Source: Pseudomonas hunanensis
GTDB taxonomy: Bacteria; Pseudomonadota; Gammaproteobacteria; Pseudomonadales; Pseudomonadaceae
DNA: 64,000 nucleotides
Reading direction: 5' to 3'
Assembly (NCBI RefSeq): GCF_013393325.1
Contig: NZ_QJRC01000060.1
Location: 86,971-150,970 of the forward strand
The translations under genes and the position numbers were made by a program. Every line of letters begins with the position of its first letter. Position 1 is the stretch's first letter. The notes under the pieces are model-generated. The model was not told the DNA's origin. It saw only the letters and a program-made list of their open reading frames with translations, and searched no databases. Shown piece by piece: positions 39,686 to 47,925 of the stretch.

Positions 39686-40799
39686 ATGCGTGTGCAGACA
39701 GCTGTGCCTGGCCTTGCTGTTGATGGGCATGAGCTGTGCTGCGGCCGCACAGGGTTGTCAGATTACGCTCGGCCAGCCCCAGATCGATTACGGCAAGGTC
39801 AACAAGACCCAGTTGCAGAAACAAGGCAATCGCTACCTACTGGGAGAGCGGCACCTGCAGATGACAGTCCAGTGTTCCAGAGATACCGATATGGTCCTCA
39901 GCTATCTGGCTGATGGCATCAATGGCGATGTTTTCGGTTTTGCTGAGCGAGGGCAGTATTCACTGCTGCTTTCTGATGCGCGGCTCGATGGCCGTCCGGT
40001 GGCCTTGGGAGCAGCAAGCGCGCGCAGCCCCTGGCAGATGAAGGGCGACAAGGTTCACTGGTTGCCAGCAATGCAGCTCGCGCCACTAGAGGCCAATGTA
40101 CCCCTTCAAGGCACAACCTTCACGGCTCGCCTGACCGTTGATGCATGGCTCGACGCAACGTCGGATCTGTCGAGCACGGCCGGGCTGCAGGCAAGTGGCA
40201 TGATGGCTGTCGACGATGCTGCCGTGAGCCTGGCACTGCAAGCCAATGTTGTACCCGCAGCGTGTAAATTGCATCTGGGCAATGACGGCCTCGTGGATTT
40301 TGGCGTGATCGCGACCGGGGAGTTGTCTGCCAGTAAAACCAGTACCTTGCGACGGTCTTTGTCCGCCGCGGTGACTTGTGACAGCCCCACTCGGTTTGCC
40401 CTTCGCGCGATTGACAACCGCCAGTCAGGAACGTTCGCCCATGTGCAAGGCCTTGCACGTTCTGTCTTGTTTGGCGCGGGTAAAAAGGCCAGCGACAGCC
40501 TGGCGTGGTCGTTGCGGTTCGACGGTGCGGTGGTAGGCGATGGGCTTGCATTGCAACCCCTGTATTCCTCTCAAGGTGGTGCTGGCTGGGAGCCAACCCC
40601 ACGAACAGCGTTCCTTCACACCGACAATCGCCTGCACGGGTTCGCGGCCAGCGAACGCACTGCTGCCGGGCCTACCTTGATCAGGCAGCTCGACGCTATG
40701 CTGATGGTCGAGCTGTATGTTGCGCCTATGCGCCAGCTCGACCTGCGTGACGAGACGCTCATCGATGGGGCGGCCACGCTGGAGCTCATCTATCTGTGA
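39651..40799 (+). CDS. two-domain fimbrial tip protein with DUF1120 C-terminal domain
   Basis: Encodes 382 residues from ATG 39651, overlapping the usher by 35 nt. The signal peptide ends in SCAAAAQG. Residues about 35-205 form an N-terminal domain with no match known to me, likely a receptor-binding lectin-like domain. Residues about 215-382 resemble the first gene's pilin domain (FGVIATGEL, TRFALRAIDNR, LHGFAAS, the same C-terminal ATLELIYL). Two-domain proteins at the end of pilus operons are typically tip adhesins; this is inference. Ligand unknown. The protein is downstream of all assembly genes and thus probably made in small amounts. Confidence 0.83.
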   Translation: MKRPPHAAMRSECVCRQLCLALLLMGMSCAAAAQGCQITLGQPQIDYGKVNKTQLQKQGNRYLLGERHLQMTVQCSRDTDMVLSYLADGINGDVFGFAERGQYSLLLSDARLDGRPVALGAASARSPWQMKGDKVHWLPAMQLAPLEANVPLQGTTFTARLTVDAWLDATSDLSSTAGLQASGMMAVDDAAVSLALQANVVPAACKLHLGNDGLVDFGVIATGELSASKTSTLRRSLSAAVTCDSPTRFALRAIDNRQSGTFAHVQGLARSVLFGAGKKASDSLAWSLRFDGAVVGDGLALQPLYSSQGGAGWEPTPRTAFLHTDNRLHGFAASERTAAGPTLIRQLDAMLMVELYVAPMRQLDLRDETLIDGAATLELIYL

Positions 40800-40829
40800 G
40801 GATGAGCTGCAGGTGGCCGGCAGTCCAGG

Positions 40830-43418
40830 TCAAGTGTGCGCGGGATGTACCTGGGGTGCAGGCTTGGGCAGCGATGACAGGAACGCCATCACCAGCGCCG
40901 CCAGATAAGGCAACGACTGTACCAGCAGCATCGCCACCCAGAAGCGCATGTCCGAACTCGGCAGCCCCTGCACCAGGTAGATGCCCAGCGCCGCCCCCCA
41001 CAGCAGCAACATGATGAACAGCTCTTCACGCGCTTCGGAAATCGCCACCAGCAACCCGTGGCTGTCGGCATTCTTTGGCGTGCGGAAGAACGGCATGCTG
41101 CTGGTGAAGAACCCGTACAGCACCGCCTTGGCGATGGTATGTGACAGCGCCAGCCCCGCCAGCGCCGCCGCAAAGGCATCCTTCAGGTTCACCCCCACAG
41201 CACGGCGGTAGAGGAAGATGATTTTGCCGACCTTGAAGAAGAACAGCGCCAGTGGCGGGATGGCGAAGATCATCAGTGGCGGGTCGACCCGGTGCGGCAC
41301 GATGATCATCGCCGCCGACCACAGCAACGCACCGACGGTGAAGAAGATGTTCATGCCATCGGCGATCCATGGCAGCCAGCCGGCCAGGAAGTGATAGCGT
41401 TGGCCACGGGTCAGCTCACTGCCCTTGCCGCGCAGCAGGGCGCCGGCGTGGTGCTTGATGATCTGGATGGCGCCGTAGGCCCAGCGGAAGCGCTGCTTCT
41501 TGAAGTCGATGAAGGTGTCGGGCATCAGGCCTTTGCCGTAGCTGTTGTGGGCATAGGCGGCCGACAGGCCCTTCTCGAATACCCGCAGGCCCAGTTCGGC
41601 GTCCTCGCAGATGCACCACTCGGCCCAGCCCAGCTCTTGCAGCACGCTGCGCCGGGTCATGGTCATGGTGCCGTGCTGGATGATCGCATCACGGTCGTTG
41701 CGGGTGACCATGCCAATGTGGAAGAAGCCCTTGTATTCGCTGTAGCACAACTTCTTGAAGGCGCTTTCGTGCTGGTCGCGGTAGTCCTGCGGCGACTGCA
41801 CCACGGCAATTTTCGGGTCGGCGAAGTGCGGCACCATGTGCTTGAGCCAGTTGCGGTCGACGCAGTAGTCCGAGTCGATGACCGCGATCACTTCGGCGTC
41901 TTTGGCCGTGTGCGGGATCAAGTAGTTCAGCGCGCCACCCTTGAAACCGGCCAGGGGCGCGACGTGGAAGAACTTGAAGCGCTCGCCGAGCTTCTCGCAG
42001 TGGGCCTTGAGCGGCTCCCACACGGCTGGGTCCTTGGTGTTGTTGTCGATCACCAGCACTTCGTAATCGGGGTAGTCCAGGGCAGCCAGGGCGTCGAGGG
42101 TTTGTTTCACCATTTCTGGCGGTTCGTTGTAGCACGGCACATGCACCGACACCTTGGGCCGGTAGGCACTGTCGGCCTGCACCGGCAGGAACTCGCGGCG
42201 GCGCTTGTGTATCCAGACGGCCTCGGCCAGTTCGTGGGCTTCGGTGAGCAGCACGATGAACACGCCCAGCGCGCCGAGGGCCAGCAGCACGCCCACGGTC
42301 AGGCTGAACCAGGTGCTGTACTGCTGGCTGTAGTCGTAGGCGATCCACACCAGCACCGACCCGCACAGGAAGGTGATGAACGTGAGGAAGGTCCGGCCAC
42401 GCTGGCGCAGGGCCGAGCCGTCGATGAACAGCACCATCAGGGCGATCATCGCCAGCACCACCGAGGCCACCGCCAGAGCACGCCACTGCGGGATCGCCAC
42501 CACCGGGCCGTCGAAGTTGAACTTCTGCTGGCGCTCGGCGTTGTACACGCCCCAGTAGGCGCCTACCGAGCCTTCGTCGCTGGCTTTCCACGGCTGGTCG
42601 TAGGCTTCGATGACAAAGTAGTTGTAGCCACGGCGGTTGAGGGTGTTGACCAGGGTGCGCAGGTAGATGGCCTGGTCGGCCTGGGTGGCATCGGCACCCC
42701 CGCGCATGCGGCCGTTGCTTGGCCAGCCGACTTCCGACAGCAGCAGGGGTTTGCGCGGGAACTGGTGCTTCAGCTCACGGGCGCGGTCGAGGACGAACTC
42801 GACCGAGTCCTTCATCGGCACGAACTCCCAATAGGGCAGGATGTGCGCGGCAATCAGGTCGACGTGCTTGGCCAGTTCCGGGTGTTCCTTCCAGATGTGC
42901 CACTGCTCACTGGTGGTCACCGGCACTTTTACGGCCGCACGTACCCGATCCAGGTATTTGATCAGGTTTTCCGGGGTGACTTCTTCGCGGAACAGCGCCT
43001 CGTTACCGACCACTACCCGCACCACACTGCGCGAGGTGTTGGCCAGCTCGATGGCGGTGGCGATTTCGCGTTCGTTGCGTTCCAGGTCCGGGCTGATCCA
43101 GATACCCAGCGTCACCCGCAGGCCGAACTCCTCGGCCAGGCGCGGGATGTCGGCCTGGGTGCCTTCCACGGTGTAGATACGGATGCTGTCGGTCAGTTTG
43201 CTCAACTGCTCCAGGTCCTGGCGCATCTCGTCGTCAGTAGGGTACTGGCCCTTCTGCGGGCTTTCACCCAGGCGGAATGGCGAATACGAAAAGCCAGAGA
43301 TCTGCTCTGGCCAGGCGGGGGCGGAAACCGGGCGGTTGATCAGTGCCCAGAACCCGGTGAACAGCGCGGCGATGGCCAGCACCACAACCAGGTTCAGGCC
43401 GAATTTACGTGAAGACAT
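40830..43418 (-). CDS. ndvB: GH17-GT2 fusion: beta-(1,3)-glucan synthase/glucanosyltransferase, NdvB-like
   Basis: Encodes 862 residues. An N-terminal TM (LNLVVVLAIAALFTGFWALI) is followed by a periplasmic GH17 domain (about 40-310) with acid/base Glu140 in VVGNEALF and nucleophile Glu229 in LLSEVGWPSNG. Two TMs lead to a cytoplasmic family 2 glycosyltransferase (about 430-660) with DSDYCVD and the processive QRFRW motif, then C-terminal TMs. Such proteins make and remodel cyclic or branched beta-glucans of the periplasm (PA NdvB type; linked to biofilm drug tolerance in P. aeruginosa, from memory). It is divergent from tcdA. Confidence 0.9.
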   Translation of the reverse strand: MSSRKFGLNLVVVLAIAALFTGFWALINRPVSAPAWPEQISGFSYSPFRLGESPQKGQYPTDDEMRQDLEQLSKLTDSIRIYTVEGTQADIPRLAEEFGLRVTLGIWISPDLERNEREIATAIELANTSRSVVRVVVGNEALFREEVTPENLIKYLDRVRAAVKVPVTTSEQWHIWKEHPELAKHVDLIAAHILPYWEFVPMKDSVEFVLDRARELKHQFPRKPLLLSEVGWPSNGRMRGGADATQADQAIYLRTLVNTLNRRGYNYFVIEAYDQPWKASDEGSVGAYWGVYNAERQQKFNFDGPVVAIPQWRALAVASVVLAMIALMVLFIDGSALRQRGRTFLTFITFLCGSVLVWIAYDYSQQYSTWFSLTVGVLLALGALGVFIVLLTEAHELAEAVWIHKRRREFLPVQADSAYRPKVSVHVPCYNEPPEMVKQTLDALAALDYPDYEVLVIDNNTKDPAVWEPLKAHCEKLGERFKFFHVAPLAGFKGGALNYLIPHTAKDAEVIAVIDSDYCVDRNWLKHMVPHFADPKIAVVQSPQDYRDQHESAFKKLCYSEYKGFFHIGMVTRNDRDAIIQHGTMTMTRRSVLQELGWAEWCICEDAELGLRVFEKGLSAAYAHNSYGKGLMPDTFIDFKKQRFRWAYGAIQIIKHHAGALLRGKGSELTRGQRYHFLAGWLPWIADGMNIFFTVGALLWSAAMIIVPHRVDPPLMIFAIPPLALFFFKVGKIIFLYRRAVGVNLKDAFAAALAGLALSHTIAKAVLYGFFTSSMPFFRTPKNADSHGLLVAISEAREELFIMLLLWGAALGIYLVQGLPSSDMRFWVAMLLVQSLPYLAALVMAFLSSLPKPAPQVHPAHT

Positions 43419-43531
43419 TGTCGTCCATTTGTGTCGAAGTGATAGGACATTAAAGCAGGGTTGGTAGTCTCTTTCCTAACGATGCAGGCGATGGGCCCGC
43501 TGGCATATAATGCGCGCCGGTTTTTTGGGGT

Positions 43532-44347
43532 ATGAACATGAGCACAGAAGATCCACGCTTCGCCGGCGTTGCCCGGCTGTACGGCGACCAGGGGCTGCAA
43601 CGCCTGGGCCAGGCCCATGTGGCGGTGGTCGGTATTGGCGGAGTGGGCTCCTGGGTGGCCGAAGCGTTGGCCCGCAGTGGCGTGGGCGAAATCACCCTGT
43701 TCGACCTGGACGATGTCTGCGTCAGCAACACCAACCGCCAGGCCCATGCCCTGGAAGGCCAGGTGGGGCGGCCCAAGGTCGAGGTCATGGCCGAACGCCT
43801 GCGAGCGATCAACCCGGCGTGCAAGGTGCATGCGGTGGCTGACTTCGTCACCCGCGAGACCATGGTCGAGTACATCCATGAGCAGCTGGATTGTGTGATC
43901 GACTGCATCGACAGCGTGATGGCCAAGGCGGCGCTGATCGCCTGGTGCCGGCGGCGCAAGATCGCGATTGTCACCACCGGTGGTGCGGGTGGGCAAATCG
44001 ACCCGACGCAGATCCAGATCGCCGACCTGAACAAGACCTTCAACGACCCGCTCGCTTCGCGGGTGCGCTCAACCCTGCGCCGCGACTACAACTTCTCGCG
44101 TAATGTCAGCCGCAACTATGGCGTACCGTGCGTGTTCTCCAGCGAACAGCTGCGTTACCCCAAGGGCGATGGCAGCGTTTGCCTGCAGAAAAGCTTCGTG
44201 GGTGAGGGCGTAAGGCTGGACTGCGCGGGTGGCTTTGGCGCGGTGATGATGGTGACCGCGACCTTTGGCATGGTGGCAGCCAGCAAGGCGATCGAGAAGC
44301 TGGTGGCCGGTGCGCGGCGCCCTTCGGAGCGTATCAAACCTGAGTAA
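43532..44347 (+). CDS. tcdA: tRNA threonylcarbamoyladenosine dehydratase TcdA (CsdL)
   Basis: Encodes 271 residues (ATG 43532; ATG 43538 also in frame). The E1/ThiF-like ATP-binding fold shows GIGGVGSWVAEALARSG near 34-50 and DLDDVCVSNTNRQ. The enzyme uses ATP to cyclise t6A to ct6A in tRNA at position 37. It needs sulfur transfer from CsdA-CsdE (established in E. coli); csdA and a SufE/CsdE gene lie 160 bases downstream on the other strand. TsaB, making the t6A precursor, is at 15.8 kb. Confidence 0.94.
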   Translation: MNMSTEDPRFAGVARLYGDQGLQRLGQAHVAVVGIGGVGSWVAEALARSGVGEITLFDLDDVCVSNTNRQAHALEGQVGRPKVEVMAERLRAINPACKVHAVADFVTRETMVEYIHEQLDCVIDCIDSVMAKAALIAWCRRRKIAIVTTGGAGGQIDPTQIQIADLNKTFNDPLASRVRSTLRRDYNFSRNVSRNYGVPCVFSSEQLRYPKGDGSVCLQKSFVGEGVRLDCAGGFGAVMMVTATFGMVAASKAIEKLVAGARRPSERIKPE

Positions 44348-44371
44348 CCATTCTCATGCCTACTCGGTCTT

Positions 44372-44488
44372 TGTAGGAGCGGCCTTGTGTCGCGAAAGGG
44401 CCGCAAAGCGGCCCCAGCAATTTTGGCGGCGAAGCTGAAAATGTGGGGGCCGCTGCGCGCCCCATCGCGACACAAGGCCGCTCCTACA
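44372..44488. repeat. BIME: inverted pair of REP elements
   Basis: A perfect 24-bp inverted repeat (44372-44395 with 44465-44488) of the same sequence as the 20.8 kb element. Inner hairpins (GGGCCGCAAAGCGGCCC, GGGGGCCGCTGCGCGCCCC) flank the spacer. It separates convergent tcdA and sufE. Confidence 0.9.
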
Positions 44489-44509
44489 GGGAGCAGCGTT
44501 GCCCTGGAT

Positions 44510-44920
44510 TTAGCGGTTGGACGCCAACTCCGCCATCCGCTGCAGCACCGCATGCAGCCCATTGCTGCGCGACGGCGACAGTTGGCGCTCAAGCCCCAGC
44601 TGTGTAAACCACGCGCGCAGATCGAGCATGGCCAACTCGTCACTGGCCAACCCCTGCACCCGCACCAGCATCAACGCCAGCAGCCCGCGCAACAGGCGTG
44701 CATCGCTACTGGCCTTGAACCGCCACAAGCCGTCGACCTGCTCGGCCACCAGCCAGACCAGGCTTTCGCAGCCATGCACCCGGTTGGCTTCGGTCTTTTC
44801 AGTCTCGGCCAGCGGTTCCAGTCGCTCGCCCCATTGCATCAGCAGCCGCGCGCGCTGCTCCCAGCCCTTGCCCTGTTCAAAAGCGTCCAGCGCCTGGCGT
44901 GCCTGCTCCGGCATGTTCAT
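44510..44920 (-). CDS. SufE/CsdE-family sulfur acceptor
   Basis: Encodes 136 residues. The active Cys51 is in NRVHGCESLVWL, the persulfide-accepting loop of the SufE/CsdE fold. The C-terminus (ASNR) is typical of small SufE homologs. It takes sulfur from the cysteine desulfurase encoded just upstream and passes it on. The start overlaps the csdA stop (ATGA). It could be called csdE; I leave the symbol blank as SufE-like proteins are named both ways. Confidence 0.92.
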   Translation of the reverse strand: MNMPEQARQALDAFEQGKGWEQRARLLMQWGERLEPLAETEKTEANRVHGCESLVWLVAEQVDGLWRFKASSDARLLRGLLALMLVRVQGLASDELAMLDLRAWFTQLGLERQLSPSRSNGLHAVLQRMAELASNR

Positions 44921-46122
44921 CGCAGCAGCTCCAGGCCCTGATCCAGCGCCGCGAAGAAGCGCTGCAAGTCATCACTGTCGTTGTACAAGCCCAGCGACAC
45001 CCGAATTGCGCCTTCCAGGCCCAAGCCTTTCAGCAGCGGCATGGCACAGTGGTGACCGGCGCGCACGGCAATGCCTTGCTCGGTGAGCAAGTGGGCAATA
45101 TCGGCATTGTGCACGCCCTCGATGACGAAGCTGGCCAGGGCCGCCTGTGGCGTACCGAGTATGCGCACGCCTTCGCGGTCAGCCAGGCCGCGCAGCAGGT
45201 GCTGGTGCAGGCTGGTTTCGTGGGCCGCGACCGCTTGGGCATCGAGGCTGGCCAGGTAGCCCAGGGTTGCGCCAAGGCCGATCACCCCGGCTATGGGCGG
45301 CGTACCTGCCTCGAACCCCAGCGGTGCCGGGCGGAAGCTGGCGCTGTGGTACTCGGCAAGTTGCACCATCTCGCCACCGAACTGCCAGTGGCGCAGCAGC
45401 CCCAGCGCTTGGCTGTGGCCATAAAGCACGCCGACGCCGTCCGGGCCGTACAGCTTGTGGCTGGAAAACACATAGAAGTCGCACCCCAGTTGCTGCACGT
45501 CATGGCGGCCGTGCACCACGCCCTGGGCACCATCGACCACGGTCAGCGCGCCTTGGGCGCGGGCATGGGCCAACAGCGCCGGTAGCGGTTGCCAGGTACC
45601 CAGTACGTTGGACAGCTGGCTGACGGCCAGCACGCGGGTGTGCGGGCCGATCAGTTGCAGTGCCTGGTTCAGGTCGATGCAACCATGAGCGTCCAGCGGC
45701 AGTACCACCAGGCGCAGGTTGCGCCGGTGCGCCAGCTGTTGCCAGGGCAGCAGGTTGGCATGGTGCTCCAGGGCACTGACGGCAATTTCGTCCCCGGCTT
45801 CGAGGCGGTGTTCCAGGCCGTATGCCAGCAGGTTCAGTGCCGAGGTGGCGCCGTGGGTGAACACCACTTGCCGTGAGTCTGCGGCATTGAGCCAGGCGGC
45901 GACCTTGTCGCGGCTGGTTTCGAAGGCCTGGGTCGCCAGCGCACCGGGCAAGTGCTGGGCACGGTGCACGTTGGCTGCGCCATGGCCGTAGTAATGGCTG
46001 AGGGCATCGAGCAGGGCTTGCGGCTTCTGGCTGGTGGCGGCGCTGTCCAGGTAGGTCTGGTGCTGCCGTTGCAGGGCGGCGATGGCGGGAAAGTCGGCAC
46101 GCCAGGGGGAGGGCTGGAACAT
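44917..46122 (-). CDS. csdA: cysteine desulfurase, CsdA/SufS class II
   Basis: Encodes 401 residues. PLP-binding Lys223 is in FSSHKLYGPDG. The catalytic Cys359 in RAGHHCAMP forms the persulfide; the short loop around it is the class II (SufS/CsdA) form. The N-terminus has YLDSAATSQKP. It mobilises sulfur from cysteine, donating to the SufE-like partner encoded in the same operon, and probably supports tcdA. A ribosome site is weak here. Confidence 0.94.
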   Translation of the reverse strand: MFQPSPWRADFPAIAALQRQHQTYLDSAATSQKPQALLDALSHYYGHGAANVHRAQHLPGALATQAFETSRDKVAAWLNAADSRQVVFTHGATSALNLLAYGLEHRLEAGDEIAVSALEHHANLLPWQQLAHRRNLRLVVLPLDAHGCIDLNQALQLIGPHTRVLAVSQLSNVLGTWQPLPALLAHARAQGALTVVDGAQGVVHGRHDVQQLGCDFYVFSSHKLYGPDGVGVLYGHSQALGLLRHWQFGGEMVQLAEYHSASFRPAPLGFEAGTPPIAGVIGLGATLGYLASLDAQAVAAHETSLHQHLLRGLADREGVRILGTPQAALASFVIEGVHNADIAHLLTEQGIAVRAGHHCAMPLLKGLGLEGAIRVSLGLYNDSDDLQRFFAALDQGLELLR

Positions 46123-46144
46123 GTTCGCGGGGCCTGGAATGAAA

Positions 46145-46176
46145 ATCGGGTCTGGCGCGTTGGCGCCAGACCCGAT
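46145..46176 (-). terminator. dapD intrinsic terminator
   Basis: A perfect 14-bp stem (46145-46158 with 46163-46176) with a 4-base loop is followed on the minus strand by TTTTC. It lies 27 bases after dapD and before csdA. Confidence 0.88.
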
Positions 46177-46203
46177 CTTAACACTTCAAACCCGACAAGG
46201 TTC

Positions 46204-47238
46204 TCAGTTGTGGGCGTGCAGTGCTTCGTTCAGCTCGATGGCCGACTTGTGAGTCTTGCACTCTACGGCGCCGTTCAGCGAGTTGCGGCGGAACAGCAGG
46301 TCGGTCTGGCCAGCCAGGTCGCGGGCCTTGACCACTTTCACCAACTCGTTGTTCTCGTCCAGCAGGTTCACCTTGGTGCCGGCGGTGATGTACAGGCCGG
46401 CTTCGACGGTGTTGCGGTCGCCCAGCGGAATGCCGATACCGGCGTTGGCGCCGATCAGGCAGCCTTCGCCGACCTTGATGACGATGTTACCGCCACCGGA
46501 CAGGGTGCCCATGGTCGAGCAACCGCCGCCCAGGTCCGAACCTTTGCCGACGAATACGCCAGCGGACACGCGGCCTTCGATCATGCCTGGGCCTTCGGTG
46601 CCCGCGTTAAAGTTGACGAAGCCTTCGTGCATGATGGTGGTGCCTTCGCCGATGTAGGCGCCCAGGCGCACACGGGCGGTGTCGGCGATACGCACGCCGG
46701 CCGGGACCACGTAGTCGGTCATTTTCGGGAACTTGTCCACCGAGAACACTTCCAGCAGCTCGCCCTTCAGGCGCGCTTCCAGTTGCAGCTCGGCCAGTTC
46801 GGCCAGATCGACCGCGCCCTGGTTGGTCCAGGCCACGTTCGGCAGCAGCGGGAAGATACCGGCCAGGCTGACGCCGTGTGGCTTGACCAGGCGGTGCGAC
46901 AGCAGGTGCAGCTTGAGGTAGGCCTCTGGGGTGGAGGTCAGGGCAGCGTCTTCGGCCAGCAGGGTGGCGACCAGCGGCTTGTGGCTCTCGGCCAGGCGGG
47001 TCAGCAGGGCGGCCTGGGCAGCATCAACGCCTTTCAGGGCTTCGGCCAGTTGGGCGGCCTGGCCGTTGCTGAAGGCGATGGCCTGGTTGCCACCTTCGTA
47101 ACCGAGAACAGGGGCTACCGCAGCAACCAGTTCGGCGCTCGGGTTAAGCAAAGGTTGTGCGTAGAACACTTCCAGCCAGGCGCCCTGGCGGTTCTGGGAG
47201 CCGACACCGAAGGCCAGGCTGAACAGGGTATTGGACAT
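46204..47238 (-). CDS. dapD: tetrahydrodipicolinate N-succinyltransferase
   Basis: Encodes 344 residues from ATG 47238 (MSNTLFSLAFGVGSQNRQ); the ATG 90 bases further upstream is not used. The C-terminal half is a left-handed beta-helix of hexapeptide repeats (IADTARVRLGAYIGEGTTIM, GGCSTMGTLSGGGNIVIKVGE). This is the long DapD type of pseudomonads and actinobacteria. It transfers succinyl from succinyl-CoA in lysine/DAP synthesis. dapC, which acts next, is 3 kb away and dapE is at 34.5 kb. The ArsC-like gene is just upstream. Confidence 0.95.
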   Translation of the reverse strand: MSNTLFSLAFGVGSQNRQGAWLEVFYAQPLLNPSAELVAAVAPVLGYEGGNQAIAFSNGQAAQLAEALKGVDAAQAALLTRLAESHKPLVATLLAEDAALTSTPEAYLKLHLLSHRLVKPHGVSLAGIFPLLPNVAWTNQGAVDLAELAELQLEARLKGELLEVFSVDKFPKMTDYVVPAGVRIADTARVRLGAYIGEGTTIMHEGFVNFNAGTEGPGMIEGRVSAGVFVGKGSDLGGGCSTMGTLSGGGNIVIKVGEGCLIGANAGIGIPLGDRNTVEAGLYITAGTKVNLLDENNELVKVVKARDLAGQTDLLFRRNSLNGAVECKTHKSAIELNEALHAHN

Positions 47239-47269
47239 GTGATTACCTCGTGCGAAATAGGGTAGGGGC

Positions 47270-47617
47270 TCAGGCCAGGGCAGCGGCGTACAGGTCGGGC
47301 TTGAAGCCGACCAGGGTACGCGCGCCAAGGTCCAGCACCGGGCGTTTGATCATCGACGGCTGGGCCAGCATCAGCTCGACGGCCTTGGCCTGGTCGAGGT
47401 CTGCCTTGCTGGCGTCGTCCAGCTTGCGGAATGTGGTGCCGGCACGGTTGAGGATGACTTCCCAGCCGTGTTCGTCGCACCAGCGGTTCAGGCTGTCACG
47501 GTCGATGCCTTGGGTCTTGTAATCGTGGAATTCGTAGGCGATGGCCTTGTCTTCGAGCCAGGTACGCGCCTTTTTCATGGTGTCACAGGCTTTTATGCCG
47601 TAGAGCGTGTAGGTCAT
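47270..47617 (-). CDS. ArsC/Spx-family protein (YffB-like)
   Basis: Encodes 115 residues from ATG 47617 (MTYTLYGIKACDTMKKARTW); ATG 47626 is possible. The thioredoxin-fold family keeps one N-terminal Cys (GIKACDTMKKA), RKLD and IKRPVLD near the C-terminus. This is the YffB type: it resembles arsenate reductase but has no proven arsenate activity. dapD follows 31 bases downstream, as in other pseudomonads. Confidence 0.9.
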   Translation of the reverse strand: MTYTLYGIKACDTMKKARTWLEDKAIAYEFHDYKTQGIDRDSLNRWCDEHGWEVILNRAGTTFRKLDDASKADLDQAKAVELMLAQPSMIKRPVLDLGARTLVGFKPDLYAAALA

Positions 47618-47925
47618 TGTGTACATTGGGGGTGCAGGTTGCCCCAATCTCTCCGTTTTTCGATGTCAGTCGCGGGATTATGCGGGAACCAAACTGTGAG
47701 CGCCACGGGTGTGCTCGCCTTGAGTCTTGCAGTGGGTCGGCGATTGGGTGCCGGCCGTGCGGCGCTCGATCTCACAGACGAAGAAGTATCATCATGTTAC
47801 ATATTCACCTGCCACCTGCGACTATCGTGCAGCGGCCCCAAACCGTCGGTCGCCGCTAACATATTGTTTCAATGGCGATGTTTCGCCCTGCTATCGTTTC
47901 TGGTTCACAAAGGAAGCTCTCCCGG
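47618..47925. other. intergenic region with a degenerate REP element
   Basis: Divergent 308-base gap between the ArsC-like gene and the antiporter. At about 47692-47782 an imperfect inverted pair (TGTGAGCGCC against GGCGCTCGATCTCACA) carries REP words also found in the 9852-10090 arms. AT-rich bases 47787-47805 may hold the antiporter promoter. AAGGAAG at 47910-47916 precedes its ATG. Confidence 0.5.

Noticed and set aside
41292..43412. Long plus-strand open frame opposite the glucan synthase gene (706 codons)
   Set aside because: The minus strand carries intact GH17 and GT2 motifs; the antisense translation (rich in His, Val, Gln) has no domain.
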